Under the pieces are notes generated by a model. That model made no database searches. It worked only from the letters and a program-made list of their open reading frames with translations, and had not been told where the DNA came from. DNA of 64,000 nt from Tetrahymena elliotti 4EA (lineage: Eukaryota > Ciliophora > Oligohymenophorea > Hymenostomatida > Tetrahymenidae): NCBI GenBank assembly GCA_000231825.2, contig JH720294.1:691158-755157 (forward strand), given 5' to 3'. Positions 52,108 through 64,000 of this stretch are shown piece after piece. Both the position numbers and the translations under genes were made by a program. How positions within the stretch are numbered: position 1 is the stretch's first letter; each line of letters opens with the position of its first letter.

Positions 52108-55075
52108 TCAAAAATCAATACTATAGAAATTCATTTTTCCTTTAAAATTGCCATCAAATATTTATTAGATTCTCTGCTTTTCTTAAACCTTATTTTCACT
52201 ATTTTAGTTGATCAAATTGAAATATATTTTTACATGAAATGTTAGAATAATTAACAAACTTAAATAAATTTAAGAATTTTTAAAATATGGAAAAAATAAA
52301 AACAGTAATTTTATTATTTAAAATTACCTAAAATCAATGTAAATATCCTTTAACTGTTTGCATTTTCTAAGAGAATCTGCTGTTCCAATAAGCCCATGAT
52401 CTGTGATTCTATTTTCTCTTTATAATAAATATTAAATTTAATTTAAAAATTAAAATATATAAATGCAGAGTTTCCCTTCATAGATAGGCATTTAAACAAT
52501 AATAATAATTTTGAAAACAATTTGCTTAAACTTACGAGAAAAATAGTTCAACTAATGATAGTTTAGAGCAGTTTTGTAAATTACTGATAACTTAAATCAG
52601 TCCTTAATCATCAATTTTATTTTATCTGTTTATAATTTAGAATTGAAATTTAAAGAAAAATAAATTAATTTACTAGAAATGTAATTCTAATGTTTGTAAT
52701 AAATTATTATCTTTGAATATTTCAGTCATGCCTTTAAACCCATCACTACTTAAATCATTTCTCCTAATTAAATGTTAGAATTTAATAATATTCAAACAAA
52801 AATGATCTATAATACTTAAATGATAGCTTCAATTCACGTAATTGTTTAAATTTAGCTAAAACTTCGGTAATACCATGAAAATCTTGATCATTAATACAAA
52901 TGTCTCTAATTTTACATTGTTATTTATTTATTAAATTGTTAATTGCTAATTTAGTTTTTTAATTATTTTTACTCAAAATAGAGAGAAAGACTAGTGAGTT
53001 TCTTTTATGACTAGAGAGCATTTAATACTTCAATCATACCATTTCCAGTGATTTAATTTTCACTATTTAGTTTCAGATTAATTAAAAAAAACATACATGA
53101 TTGATCATAATATTAATTACGAAAAATGCAATTTTAGATCTTATAATTAAATTTAAGTTGAACTAGCCAAAGAAATTAGACCTTTAAAGCCATCATCTGT
53201 AATTTTATTTCTTCTATTTTATTTATTATTTTTGTTAATATATTATGGTTTAATTATTTACGTGAAACTTAGAGAGAGTTTTCTGAGTAGAAGACACTTA
53301 TTAATTGATTAAATTAATTAAAGGATACCTCTATCTCTTATTTAATTTTCCCTAAATATTAATAAAATAAAAATTAGTATTTGTTAATAATATAAGCAAT
53401 ATTATATGATTACTCAAAGTTGACAATTAATTGCTCTAACGATTTTGAATTGTTATTGATCAAGGTGGTGATACCAAATAATCCACTATCTGTGATTTGA
53501 TTTATGCTTTTTTAAAATATTTGAAATGTAAAAACTACTCAAAATAAATTTTGAGAAAAAAATAATTTACTAGAACTGGAGCTCCAAATCTTGAATATTT
53601 TTGCATAATTTTAAGGCATCAACTATTCCATTTAAGTGTGCATCACCTATTTATGTTCTCCTGTATAATTATGATATTAAATACTATTTTTAAATGAAAA
53701 TGTATTAAATTGCAAATTTACGATTCATTTGCACTTATTTTTTATAAATTTCTTTGTTAAAAATATTTTTGATAATATTGTTGATATTCTTTGCTTATTT
53801 TTTATTAATTTTAAAGCAGTCTTGATATCTCTTTGATGTAAAGAGCCATCAAATCTTAATCACTAAACTCAAAGTTTTTCTTTAAAGTATCAATTAACTA
53901 ATTAGTTTCTTATCTTTCTTTTTTTGATATCTTCACCATATTCAATAATATTTTTTCTATGAATAGCTTATGATGTGAGTCAAAAGGCAAGTAGTCTTGT
54001 ATATCATTGTTATTTTTAATATCTGTTGATTCTTCATGTTCAAAGCCTTTACCAATAATTAATTCTGATAAAACCATTCCCAACGAATATATATCCATCT
54101 TATTAAGTTAATTAAAAAGATTATTAAACAAATATATCTAAAGAATTAAGTCATTTAATATTTCTTAATATTTAAACCTTGTTTTTTCTAATTAATATTA
54201 TTACAATAATTACTATTAAAAAATTGGAAAATTTACTTGGTTTTAGAATCTAGAGGAATCTTACTCTCTGTCTAGTTCAGGAGCACCATAAATAAATGTT
54301 CTTTCAAGTTGCTGATAAAGATTAATGTGAGTGTTATTGAGGATTTATAAACGAAGAGATTTTACTTTAGAGTTGGACTGAGAAGGCTTATTTGATTTCA
54401 TGAAAACTTGAGCTAAACCAAAATCAGCTAATTTTTTATATATATTTTAGTAGAATATTAGATAGTTAGAAAATTGATCAAATTAGTATATCTTTACTAA
54501 ACATAAATTTATTTTTTGGTCTATTATACAAAATATTCTCTGATTTGATGTTTCCATGAACTAATCCATTGTTTTCAAGCTCTACTAATCCCTCTAACAA
54601 TTGGAGAGTAGTCTCATAAATTTATTTATCTGTCAATTTGCAGCTTTCAAGAATCTCCTTCAGTGAACCTTATTTTATTATAAAAATGCCAAAAAGTTGT
54701 AAAATTAAAAAGATTACAGTCTGCTAACTCTTGCACAATGTAATAAGTGCTTAATGAAGGATTATATACTACTTCGTAAATTTATGCTAGATGCTATGAA
54801 TTTTTTATTTACTGGTATTTAGTAGATTACCTAATAGTATTTCCTAATCCAGAATTCTTGCTGTAAATAATTTTAATTGCTACATTCTAATATGTTTCAG
54901 AATAAGCTTATACTTGCTAACCAAATAATCCATTTCCTAATATTCCTACATATTAATATCTCATTTAAGCTAAGTATTTGATTTAGTTCTAAAATGTAGT
55001 AATATCTAAATTATTTTGTTCACAAAATTCTTATATTTGCTAACTCTAGTAGGAACCCTAAATTATCTAACCCAT
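52108..55075 (-). CDS. kinase-like domain fused to leucine-rich repeats (probable pseudokinase)
   Basis: The ATG at 55073-55075 (MGQIIQGSYQSQQIQEF) is followed by an N-lobe with a loose glycine loop (ILGNGLFGQQV) and an intact lysine motif (VAIKII). The catalytic loop reads VHGNIKSENIL, so the HRD triad has become HGN and the catalytic Asp is lost. DFG is kept (LADFGLAQV) and the APE-like motif is YGAPEL. The helix-F region is DIYSLGMVLSELIIG. After the kinase fold come about nine single-exon LRRs running down to about 52340 (for example DSGLFGITTLINNNSKSLEQ, GDAHLNGIVDALKLCKNIQD, DDQGLIQVISNLQNCSKLSL). The last exon is uncertain and the TGA at 52108-52110 is the best candidate. The LRRs are of the same type as the gene at 41-43 kb on the opposite strand. 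Confidence 0.85.
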
Positions 55076-55676
55076 TGAATTTGCTATAAAAATTGTAATT
55101 AATATCTAATTTTCTTTTTAATAATATAAAATAAAAATTGTGATAAAAACTCATAAATAATACATAAACTAATAATGTTATTAAACTTACACTATGATTT
55201 AATTTTCAAAAACTCTCTTAAATCATATATTATTGGAAAAAATAAACTAGATTAATCAATTCCATTTGAAATATATATGAATGATTGTTCTTTTTAAAAT
55301 ACCAAAATCGCATTTAACACTTAGACAAACTAGTCATGAATAATTTGTATATGTAAATATGAACCCTAAGATTATTCTAAACAATAAATAAAATCTATCA
55401 AAATAAATTTATATAATAAATAGATAAAGGCAACTTTCCTAACCTTTGATTCTACATTTTACAATTAAACTTAAAATTTTTTTAATAAAACTTTAAAAAA
55501 ATTGCTAAACTAAATTAAATGAATGATTTAGTTAATCTACTCGATATATATTATTTACTGTTTTAGTTATTAAATCAATTAATTTTTTATTATTTAATTC
55601 AGATTTTAAATAAATGTTTGAAGGGTTTATTTTTTTATAAATCTGAATTGTTGATAATAAGTAATATTCTTTTTCT

Positions 55677-57313
55677 TCAAATAGGAGGAAGTTTTGCATA
55701 GAATTTTTTGGCAAAATCTAATTTATCTTAGGGTAAATTATAGACCACATTAATTTATTTTGTTGAGCTTATCATTTTGTTCATGAAATATTCTTCATCT
55801 TTATTATCTGCAGTTCTTTAGGCACTACTCAACCCACTTAATGAATAGCAAGTATGATATAAATCTGGGAACTTTCCTGGTTTATCATAAAGGCCTCCTT
55901 CCTTTTCTTGACAAAGTAATATGTAAGCCTATAATTTCTGATGATCGTACAACCTAATTTCAGTAGAAATATAATTAATAAATTCATATAAAATAAACAC
56001 AAATATATTTACAAATGATTATTAGTAGAAGCAGCACCACCAGTAATTTCATTTAAAATTCTAAAAGTAGCACCTTACCAAAAAGAATAGCAATTATCAA
56101 CAAGTTTGTTAGTTCTACCCTAAAAACCTCCCTCTGTTTTCATCTATTTCTCTGTAAGCCAGTATGTAAATCTATTTAAATTAATTCTATGACCTTATTT
56201 AAGTATAGCTAAGGCAGCAAGTCCACAATATGATAGACCACCATGAGCCTCACCAAATGGTTCAGGAGCAATACCTCCTTCATAAGTTTAACTTGAACAA
56301 ATAAAATCTACTACTCCATCTATAAGTTCTTGTGTCATAATATTTAGAACATCTGCTATAAGCACTGCAATATAAACACCTCTCATATCTGATTCTCCTC
56401 CCTCACATAAAAGGAAGCTACCTTTCATAGCTGGATTTTTACATCTCATTAAAAAGTTATACATCCCCTTTCTATCAACAATAGATAAACATTCCTCAGT
56501 TCCTTTATTAAATATTTATTAATATTCATTTCTATTTTATTTGATTACAATAAATTGAAAATTTTTAAATATTTCCTTAATTATCTTTTTTTATTTTCTA
56601 ACATGCATTTTTAAAAATGCTCATTTTAGTAAATTATCTCAAATGTTATTTCTTAACAATCCATCTCTAAAACAACCAAAAGAAAAGCTAAATTTACCTA
56701 ACTCTACTAAAGAACAAAGAGCAGCATAGCTTGAAGCTATATGAGGGAACTAATAATTACCTCCACAAAATCCTCCCTTAGGATCCTAAGTTTATTTTAA
56801 GAAGTCCAAGAGCTAAAATAATATCTTTGGATCTTGAATAGTTAAACAAGGATCATTCAATAGATAAATAGAGTGAATAATCCAAAAAATAACCCATGGA
56901 TGTCCTACATCATAGTACCTTATATTATATTCTAATAATAAAATTTTTTAAATTATATTTGAATAGGCAACTAATCTAAAATATGAAATTTCATTTTTAC
57001 TCAAATCGAATAAAGCCTTTCTCAAATAATTTCCATGAGCTTCTTTATTTAATACTCCAAATTCAATATCTTCATCACCATCTTCTTCATCGCTATCAAT
57101 ATCAACAAATTCCTCATTATTTGTGTGCTTTTCTTGAACATCTTACTATGGATTTTGCTTTTTTTCATGCTCATTTTATCTTTTGAGTAACTCTCTCTAA
57201 AGAATCTTTTCATATAATTCCTTAACTGCATTTTCAACTCTTAGCTATTCTATAAGAGTCCTATCCTATTATTTTAAAACACCTTCTAAATCTTATTTTT
57301 TTTATCTATTCAT
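55677..57313 (-). CDS. FNTB: protein farnesyltransferase beta subunit, 460 aa
   Basis: It is the catalytic zinc subunit that, with the alpha subunit, attaches farnesyl to CaaX-box proteins in the cytosol. Three exons keep phase: 56698-57313, 56013-56502 and 55677-55953. After an acidic N-terminal extension (DIDSDEEDGDEDIEF) come the helical repeats of the alpha-alpha barrel: HPWVIFWIIHSIYLL, GGFCGGNYQFPHIASSYAAL, then EGGIAPEPFGEAHGGLSYCG. The basic pyrophosphate cluster and zinc ligands are in GGFQGRTNKLVDNCYSFWQ (Asp and Cys), and the third ligand is the His in DLYHTCYSLSGLS. This ligand set and the 'PHIASSYAAL' region fit FTase better than GGTase-I or Rab-GGTase beta. The N-terminal extension is longer than the catalytic core needs. 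Confidence 0.95.
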
Positions 57314-58274
57314 TTTTAATGCTCAAAAATTAGCAAAAACTACTTTATCTCTAGTAATTAAATCAATAAATTAATAATTTAAAGAGAATCTATCTATTGT
57401 TTTTTAGCTAAAAACTGATTATAATTGACTGATAAATATATTCAAAAAGACAGGAACATTAATAATCATAAAATTATTTTGTTTTTAATATGTTAATTAA
57501 ATGAATTCTTTATGTTAAACAATATCAGTAAAAATGTTTTTTATTAAAAGGTATTAATCCACTTTTTAGATGAATTCAGATAGATATTGTAATTTTAATT
57601 CTTAATTATTATAATTTATTGATTTTATGAGTAAAAATATGTAAATCAACTTTAGAATATTTATGGTTTAGATAAAGATTCTGTTATTAATATGTTTTTA
57701 AACAATTTTCTAATTCCAACCAAAAAATATTTAATCTGAACCTAGAAAGATCTAATAAACGTTTTAGTTATCCAAGGCTGATTAATATAAACCTTTTTAA
57801 AATCTATTATAATAAGATCTTCATAGATATGTTCTTAATTAGTAATTTAATTCAAAAAAAATCAAAAAAATTTATTAAATATATGTTAGTGGTAATAAAG
57901 GAACTAAATTCTATTCTTCCTCTGTAAAATAAATACCTATTTTTTTATTTATTTGCTGATAATTAAAAACTAAGATAGATAGATATATCAATTCTTATAA
58001 TTTTAATTTGAATACAAGTTTGTTGATCTTTTTTATTTTGATAATAACTAAATGAAAGAAAAAGTGAGATGATTTTTTTAAGATTGAAGAGTAGAAAAAC
58101 AAGAAGAAAAATAGGTAGTAAATATTTAATAACATATTAATTTGCTTATTTATTATATGAGAGATTTAAATAATTTGTTACAATTTATGAATTTGCTTAA
58201 AATAAATTTAGTAAAAGCCAAGATTTCATTTTCTTTATTCACAAAGTATCTAAATTTAATTTTATAAAATATTT
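57314..58274. other. intergenic region with ambiguous open frames
   Basis: Between 57600 and 58020 both strands have frames of 70-125 codons without TGA. On minus, RLLDLSRFRLNIFWLELENC looks the more protein-like. Neither has a firm start or splice structure, so no gene is called. A GATA microrepeat lies at about 57975-57990. Confidence 0.4.
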
Positions 58275-60015
58275 TCACTAATCATTTGAGAATGAAGTAT
58301 TAAATTTACATGCAGAGTTCGCTGTTTCGCTGTGGATAAGAGTTTTTAGTTTCTTAGGGGCTCTGTGAGGAGAAAAAATAGAAGAAATAATCAAAATTGG
58401 TAATGTAGCACCAAGCAAATATACAAAAAATGAGAGAATACAACTAATTATTATTGTTGTTGAATTTAATTAATTTTAAATAATTTTTTTTATAAATTAC
58501 CCAAGATAATTTGTATTTTCTTTGGATTCTTCATCAAAACAATGAACATCTTTCAAAGCGCCAGCAGCTCCGCATATATTAAATATAACTCTTAGTACGC
58601 ATGCAATTGCAAGAATAATTATTGATGTTTTAACCTTTTAATTAAATTCAAAAAATAAAATATTTTTATAACATTTTCATTTTAATATAAAAATTTCTTT
58701 TTTATATCTAATAGCATTCAACATTTTAATTAAGGACCCCTTCTAATATTTTTTCAAACAGGGTTTTATTTATTTTTTTAAACAACCTAAATTTAACAAA
58801 AAAATTAGGAGGGGGACTTAATTTGTTTTAAAGTTACAGTAAAGATTTAAGCTGATAATGAAATTTTTAATAAATGAATTAATTAATTACCTGGTACTTA
58901 AAAGTATTTGATAAGTCATATATAGTTTCTACATCTCTCCAAAATTAGAAACAGCTGATAATAAAAACGGACTCAATAGCTAAGGTGAGAGATGAAACAA
59001 CATAGAATCTTTGGTTATAAAAATGATTGATTGATAAATAAATTTTCAAAAGAATTATAATAGATAAAGTGATTTTAATTTTTAGAGTTAATAAAAGAAT
59101 AAATTACGTAATATCGACATTGAAAAAGAGAAGAAAGATGCTAAGAGGACCTAACACATATAATATAACCAAGAAGACTTTTTAAAAGTTATACAAGTAT
59201 TTAAGATAGGAATAGTATCTTGAGTGAATAAGAACCTCCATCCTATTTTAAATACGTTATTTAAAAGTGAGCAAAAAAAAATTATTAATGGATTAATTCA
59301 ATTAAATAGTTTTGATGATTGTTTGTTTATTTATTCTAATTAAGTAGAAACACTAACTTAGATAGTTGTTTTGCTAAAAAATATCCTTAAAAAAACAATC
59401 GAATAATTCGCTATTACTTATCTTATGTAGTAAGAAAAATATCTAGTTTAGTAAAAAACTCTCATAATTAATTTAATCAATCATACCAGTGAACAGAAGA
59501 TTGTCCTATTATACTCAGTAAAATAATTATAGAAAAAACCCATAAACCAATATAAATTTCTTAGAAATTTTTTATATCTGAGGTAGATTAGTTCTTTAAA
59601 TTTAATGAATACACCTCTGCCAACGTCATTGTACTGAATTGTACTGAATTATTTTGAAAAAATAGTCAAATCAAATATAAAATTCCTAGCTTAAATTCTC
59701 AATTTCATCAAGAATATGATATGAACTCAAGAGGGAATATAAATATTTAAAAAGTTTACCAAACAGCTCTATTAGGCAAGCCAAGTTAGTTACGAATAAC
59801 TTATTTTTATAAGAAGTTTCATTCATTTTTTGCCATTTAATTATATCATATATTTTGAAGCATACATAAAAAATAGCTACAGCCTAAATAACTAGAGCAA
59901 CCAGCCATGTAATTTATTCGTTTAATCTAGTGACATCTAAATCTCCTAACTCTTGATAGCATTCATCACTTGTACTTTCAAAAATATTAGCACTAGTGTT
60001 TTGTTATAAACTCAT
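58275..60015 (-). CDS. seven-transmembrane protein, possibly TOM1/TOM3/THH1-like
   Basis: The start at 60013-60015 gives a polar, probably lumenal or extracellular N-terminus (MSLQQNTSANIFESTSDECY). About seven hydrophobic helices follow, one or two per exon: WLVALVIQAVAIFYVCFKI, a segment ending NLACLIELF, YIGLWVFSIIILLSIIGQSS, FLVILYVLGPLSIFLLFF, SSLTLAIESVFIISCF, TSIIILAIACVLRVIFNI and LSFFVYLLGATLPILIISS. The tail is short and polar (HRAPKKLKTLIHSETANS) before TGA 58275-58277. Topology, loop lengths and the Arg-containing sixth helix resemble the THH1/TOM1/TOM3 family, but this is by pattern and other seven-helix families are possible. At least six introns. Some internal junctions are not pinned down. 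Confidence 0.8.
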
Positions 60016-61052
60016 AATTTATGGTGTATAGAATAAATATAAAATCTAAATAGTTAAGCCTATTTGTTTCTTGTCTTTGTTGAAATATTTAATTAAATAG
60101 TTAAAAAATAATAATCAGTTCAAAATCTTTTATAGCTCAATTCAAACCATTAAGTCGACATATATTCTTTATAATAAAAATAAAAATCATATCATTCTTT
60201 CTTTATTTATTTCTTCCATATCCAAATATTCAAAAAATGTAAATTATTCGTTATTAAATAAATAAGCAAGAAGTAACTAACCCTAAAAATTAGCCTGTTT
60301 GTAAGCTTTTCAGTATTCAATCAATAGTAAATATCTAGAATACTTGCTTATTATTGCAATTTAAAATATAATATGGAATATCTTATTAAAATCTCTTATA
60401 AGATAATAAAAGAATTACAATAATAACCTATAATTATTAAAAAGAAGAAATTATGTAGAAAAATCATTATTTATTCATTAATATAATATTAAGAATAAAA
60501 TTTTTATTAAAAATTACTCTGATTTCTAAACAACAAATCTAATTTGACAATATCATCAAATCAAAAATTTTTAATTTTGAAAGTGTTGAATTTTGATCAA
60601 AATAAATGATTAAACATCATAAACCCTAAACATAATTTAAAAGCGTCCATTTTTACAACTTTAATTTCTGTTTTGCAATTTAACAAAATAATCTTCAAGT
60701 AAAGTTGAAAAATGAGTAATTAATAAAATATGAAAAACTATAGCACATTATGAGAATATAGGAATGCAAATGAAAGTTTAGTTCCATCTAATTTCCTTCC
60801 TCAAATATAAAATCATTTTACTTTTTCATTAAAAATGAGACAAAATTAATGACTGAAAATTAATCCTTCCTTTAAATCTATTAGATAAATGTTTTAAATT
60901 AAAAACTTATTTGATATTTATCATATAGTTTTAATAAACAAATATTTAGTGTGGTGTTTTTTAATACTAAAATAACTCTTAGAATGATAAATACATAACA
61001 ATTTAATAACAGAAATTATTTAAGATAAAAAGTAAGTAAATCAATTAAAATT
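60016..61052. other. intergenic region, nothing supported
   Basis: It is the upstream flank of the seven-helix gene. It is A/T-rich with no accepted exon, repeat array or hairpin. Confidence 0.45.
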
Positions 61053-61502
61053 ATGGGAAATGAGCAGAATAACTTGCATACATTTTATTTTACATATCAC
61101 CAAATAATGCCTAAAAAGATTTAACTCATTATTTTAAAATATCATAATAAATATTTCCTTCTTAATTAATAAATAGAATTTTTAGTTTTCATTAACTAAA
61201 CATTTAATTGTCAAAAGTATAATTAAAAACGATTTAGTTAGGATTATAATTTTAAAATTAGGATTAAAACTTAAAATACACTCTTTTAATCTAAAATTAA
61301 ATTAAAAAAACAAATATTTTAAAGAAATATTAATATTAAATTTATGAATAAACTAAAGTGCATCAGAAGTGAAGATATTTTCTGGAATAAATCAAAAGAA
61401 AGTTTTTCAAGATTTTGGATACGATTTAATTTTTTTTGTTTTTTTTTGATTGGATAGATTTGCAAAGAGCGAAAATAAGAGAGAAGATAATAAAAATTTT
61501 GA
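61053..61502 (+). CDS. weak candidate ORF, 149 codons
   Basis: An uninterrupted ciliate-code frame runs from MGNEQNNLHTFYFTYHQ to TGA. The last third looks most protein-like (FMNKLKCIRSEDIFWNKSKE) and coincides with higher G+C. The middle is Lys/Gln/Ile-rich and could be chance. TGA-free frames of this length do arise in DNA this AT-rich, so I list it only as a candidate. Confidence 0.25.
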
Positions 61503-61700
61503 TAAAATAGATTTTATTATGAAGAGGGAGATTTGACAAATTATATATGATCAATATAACTAATAAAATACTTATTTATATAATTATTTATGGATTTTGT
61601 TTGTTGCTATTTTTAGAGAGGGATTTTATTTTTTCGCTCTTTTTTATAAATATCTATTATTAAATTAACATTTTTAAACAATGGAAGACTTATTCATTTA

Positions 61701-62135
61701 TCATTTCCTTTCTTTTTTTTATTATTCTTAGCTAGGCTATGGTTAATTTAAGTCGAAGTCTTTGTTTTTCAATCCTATTTTTTAAATAACTCTATTTTGA
61801 TTCTCTGAGATTATAGATTTGCAGCTCATATACCATTAGTTTTTTGGATCTAATTTACCAGTTAAATAAAACTTTTAAACTATACTTTATGAAGAGCAAA
61901 TCTTCACATATTTTTCAAGTTGGTCATCCTACATACTATGGCAACTACTACTTGCATTTTGTAAATCTTATAAGCTGCAATCTATATCCATTTTGATGTT
62001 TCTAATATAATTTTTTAACTACTTTTAGACTTGAGAAGCTTCTTTATTTCTTAACTTTCTGCTAGCTACTATTATTAATAAATACTGATAATAGTTTAAT
62101 TATTAACTTTAAAATATGATTGATATCTGAAACAT
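61701..62135 (-). CDS. hypothetical protein, single exon, 144 aa
   Basis: One uninterrupted frame runs from ATG 62133-62135 to TGA 61701-61703. The N-terminal part is hydrophobic (YLLIIVASRKLRNKEAS). The rest is convincingly coding, with balanced acidic and basic residues: KMDIDCSLQDLQNASSS, MQDDQLEKYVKICSSQ, KFYLTGKLDPKNQWYM, and a polar end PQPSQEQQKKERK. A start at the internal ATG 61989-61991 (MDIDCSL) would remove the odd N-terminus and is equally possible. No known domain is recognised. Several Cys residues (in DCS, SSCHS, KICSS) are notable for so small a protein. Confidence 0.6.
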
Positions 62136-63095
62136 ATACCTAAAACTTTTAATTATTAATATAAATATATCATTTTGCACAAATATAAACATAAATACAT
62201 GCAAATTATACATTTAGTCTAGATTTGCTTTTATTAAGTAAAAAAAAAGTAAAATATTCTTCTTTCATCTTCTTCTGTTGATTATCTTACTTTATTTTAT
62301 CACTTTTAAAATATTTTATTAGTCAAATCAGTTTTATTTAACTAAGAAATTATCTCAAAAATAATCTATTTCAAAATAAAACTTATATTCACAATTTTTT
62401 TTATATAGATCTAAATATTAATAAATAATTAGAGTTAATGGCTAATTTAGATTTTTAAATAATTTGCAAAAAAATATTTTTTGCTGTTTAGAATTCTAAC
62501 ACAAAAATAAAATTTAAGCTTAATATATTTAACTAAGAAAATTTCCTTAAAATTACAAATAAATTGATTTTTAATAATAATAGCTGTTCTGGTTTTAAAA
62601 TATATCTTTTATGCTATAAAATGAATTTTGTTATTTTAAAAGCATTTTAATCAAATTAATTTCTCAAATTTAAAAAAATGAAATGTTCATTGCAACTTTT
62701 CAAATTTTGATCACAAAAAAATTTTTTTCGGGTAAAAAAATACTTTTAAAAGAATTTCAAGTGTTTTTGGTATTTTGGTAAAAATTCAAGTAAAAAATTC
62801 TTTTAATAATAAGGTAAATTAAAAGAAAAAATGTAAAATGCTTTTATTTTCTATTTGAATTTTTATGAAAATAATTCTGAAAAAATATAATTTGTAATAT
62901 TTGACCAAAATATTTCATAGATGGATATCATTTTAGTTTAATTTACTTATTATTTTGCTATCTACGAAAGCAAGCAAATTTTCATGAACCGTCATTCTGT
63001 CTGTAAACATTTTGTAATCTTCTTTACAATGAAATATTTTGTGTAAAAATAAGATTAGTTAGGTTTAGAATATATTTGATTGAAATAAAGAGAAC
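62136..63095. other. intergenic region, very A/T-rich
   Basis: It consists of long A/T tracts and nothing else that I can support. It separates divergent genes, so it should contain both promoters. Confidence 0.45.
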
Positions 63096-64000
63096 ATGAC
63101 GACAAGTTTTAATGACAATAATTACATATTAGAGCATAAATTATTATAAAACAAAATTGAATATGATTAATAAGGTATTTAGCAGAAAGAAATCAAAAAT
63201 TAGGAAAGTTTAATGTTACCTTTTAAAACAAATGCTTATCCCTTTATTAATGTATCTCAAGTAGTAACCATTTTAATGTAAAGGAATATAAAATAGAAAA
63301 ATTAGAATAAAATTATGTTTTTTTATTCATTTGAATGAATATATAAATTTAAAAAATATTTACATTGTCTAGATTGCTTATACGAATTTATCTATTTGAT
63401 TTAATATAAACTAGTTATTTTCAACATTCTCCATAAAATATTCTTCAAAACAATAACTTATTTCTAGTCTTTCATGCTTTTAAAATGTCCTGCCAATGAA
63501 ATTCTATAAATTCTAAAAGGTTTTAATGTAATTTTTGAAAAAAGTGAGAGAACTAAATTCAATCTCTTTAGAATAATTATAATTCAATAAAAATTAGAAT
63601 TTTTAATTTATGGCTGAAACAATAAAAAATAATATTGACAATTGTTATGATAAAAAAATTGAGAAGTATGTATTAATTAATGACTCATTAATATGAATCT
63701 GGGTAGAATTACTTAAAAACTGTGTAGATTAGGTTTTTAATTTAAAATGTTTACGTATTATTGATAAAAGCTTTTATAATAATTGCTTTAATTTAATTAA
63801 GTAGATGCTTCTGAAAAGTCTTTTAATGCGTAATTAATTGCTAGAAGAAAAAATATTAATTAATTATCTATGAAATTTCATTAAAAAATTTACATGCTTA
63901 CTAACAACCAGTTCTAGTATTAAAAAACTTAATTAATCTGGCTATCGATTAGTCTATTTTTTGTGTTTTTTTAGAATTACATACTGCTTATAATTAAAAC
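63096..64000 (+). CDS. hypothetical protein, 5' part only (runs off the window)
   Basis: The ATG at 63096-63098 begins MTTSFNDNNYILEHKLLQNK, continuing through KNQESLMLPFKTNAYPFINV. Two further exon-like stretches follow on the same strand: SFMLLKCPANEILQIL (about 63470-63520, after TTTCTAG) and NFQFMAETIKNNIDNCYDKK (from about 63591, after AATTAG), then a Leu/Lys-rich stretch to the window edge. Composition and acceptor sites favour one multi-exon gene, but the donors are not all certain. The family is not recognised. Confidence 0.45.

Overview
The window reads as macronuclear chromosome sequence from a Tetrahymena-like ciliate. It is about 80% A+T, in-frame TAA and TAG codons sit throughout conserved proteins where glutamine is expected, and TGA is the only codon that ends genes. 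Introns are short, AT-rich and GT...AG, and intergenic DNA is full of AATC, GATT, AACT and GACA microrepeats. The GCN5 acetyltransferase is nearly identical to the well-known Tetrahymena p55 enzyme, with a few apparent substitutions, so T. thermophila or a close sister species fits. Because TAA/TAG are sense codons, standard-code ORFs are nearly useless here. All gene models below were built by hand with the ciliate code and splice junctions that keep frame.

Layout, left to right. Minus-strand hypothetical gene (1-1283). GCN5 histone acetyltransferase (4570-6718, +). A coiled-coil hypothetical (7403-9852, +). A single-exon 436-aa hypothetical (11864-13174, +). Two small hypotheticals (14161-14942 and 15522-16188, +). 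A Cdc20/Cdh1 APC/C activator (17588-19529, +). A NIFK/Nop15-type nucleolar RRM protein (21277-22633, -). Two tandem PH+ORD oxysterol-binding proteins (24518-27973 and 28569-31261, +). A von Willebrand A-domain protein (32029-32865, -). A hypothetical (34315-35410, -). A syntaxin-16/Tlg2-type SNARE (36869-39341, -). A leucine-rich-repeat gene (40991-43126, +), followed by a decayed, internally deleted duplicate (44567-46330). An AGC protein kinase (46837-49251, -). A charged hypothetical (50267-51395, -). A kinase-like domain fused to leucine-rich repeats (52108-55075, -). Farnesyltransferase beta subunit (55677-57313, -). A seven-helix membrane protein (58275-60015, -). A small hypothetical (61701-62135, -) and a gene running off the right edge (63096 onward, +).

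These are unrelated housekeeping and signalling genes, not an operon or a mobile island. They touch chromatin and cell cycle (GCN5, Cdc20/Cdh1), ribosome biogenesis (NIFK), lipid and membrane traffic (OSBP pair, syntaxin 16, farnesyltransferase, AGC kinase) and ciliate-expanded families (vWA, LRR, pseudokinase-LRR). The most unusual parts are the LRR locus with its truncated tandem copy, the kinase-like LRR protein with a degraded HRD motif, the OSBP twins with identical last-exon lengths, and a compositionally odd segment near 10.2 kb that could be a small RNA or a missed gene. I saw no tRNA, rRNA, CRISPR, transposase or telomere.
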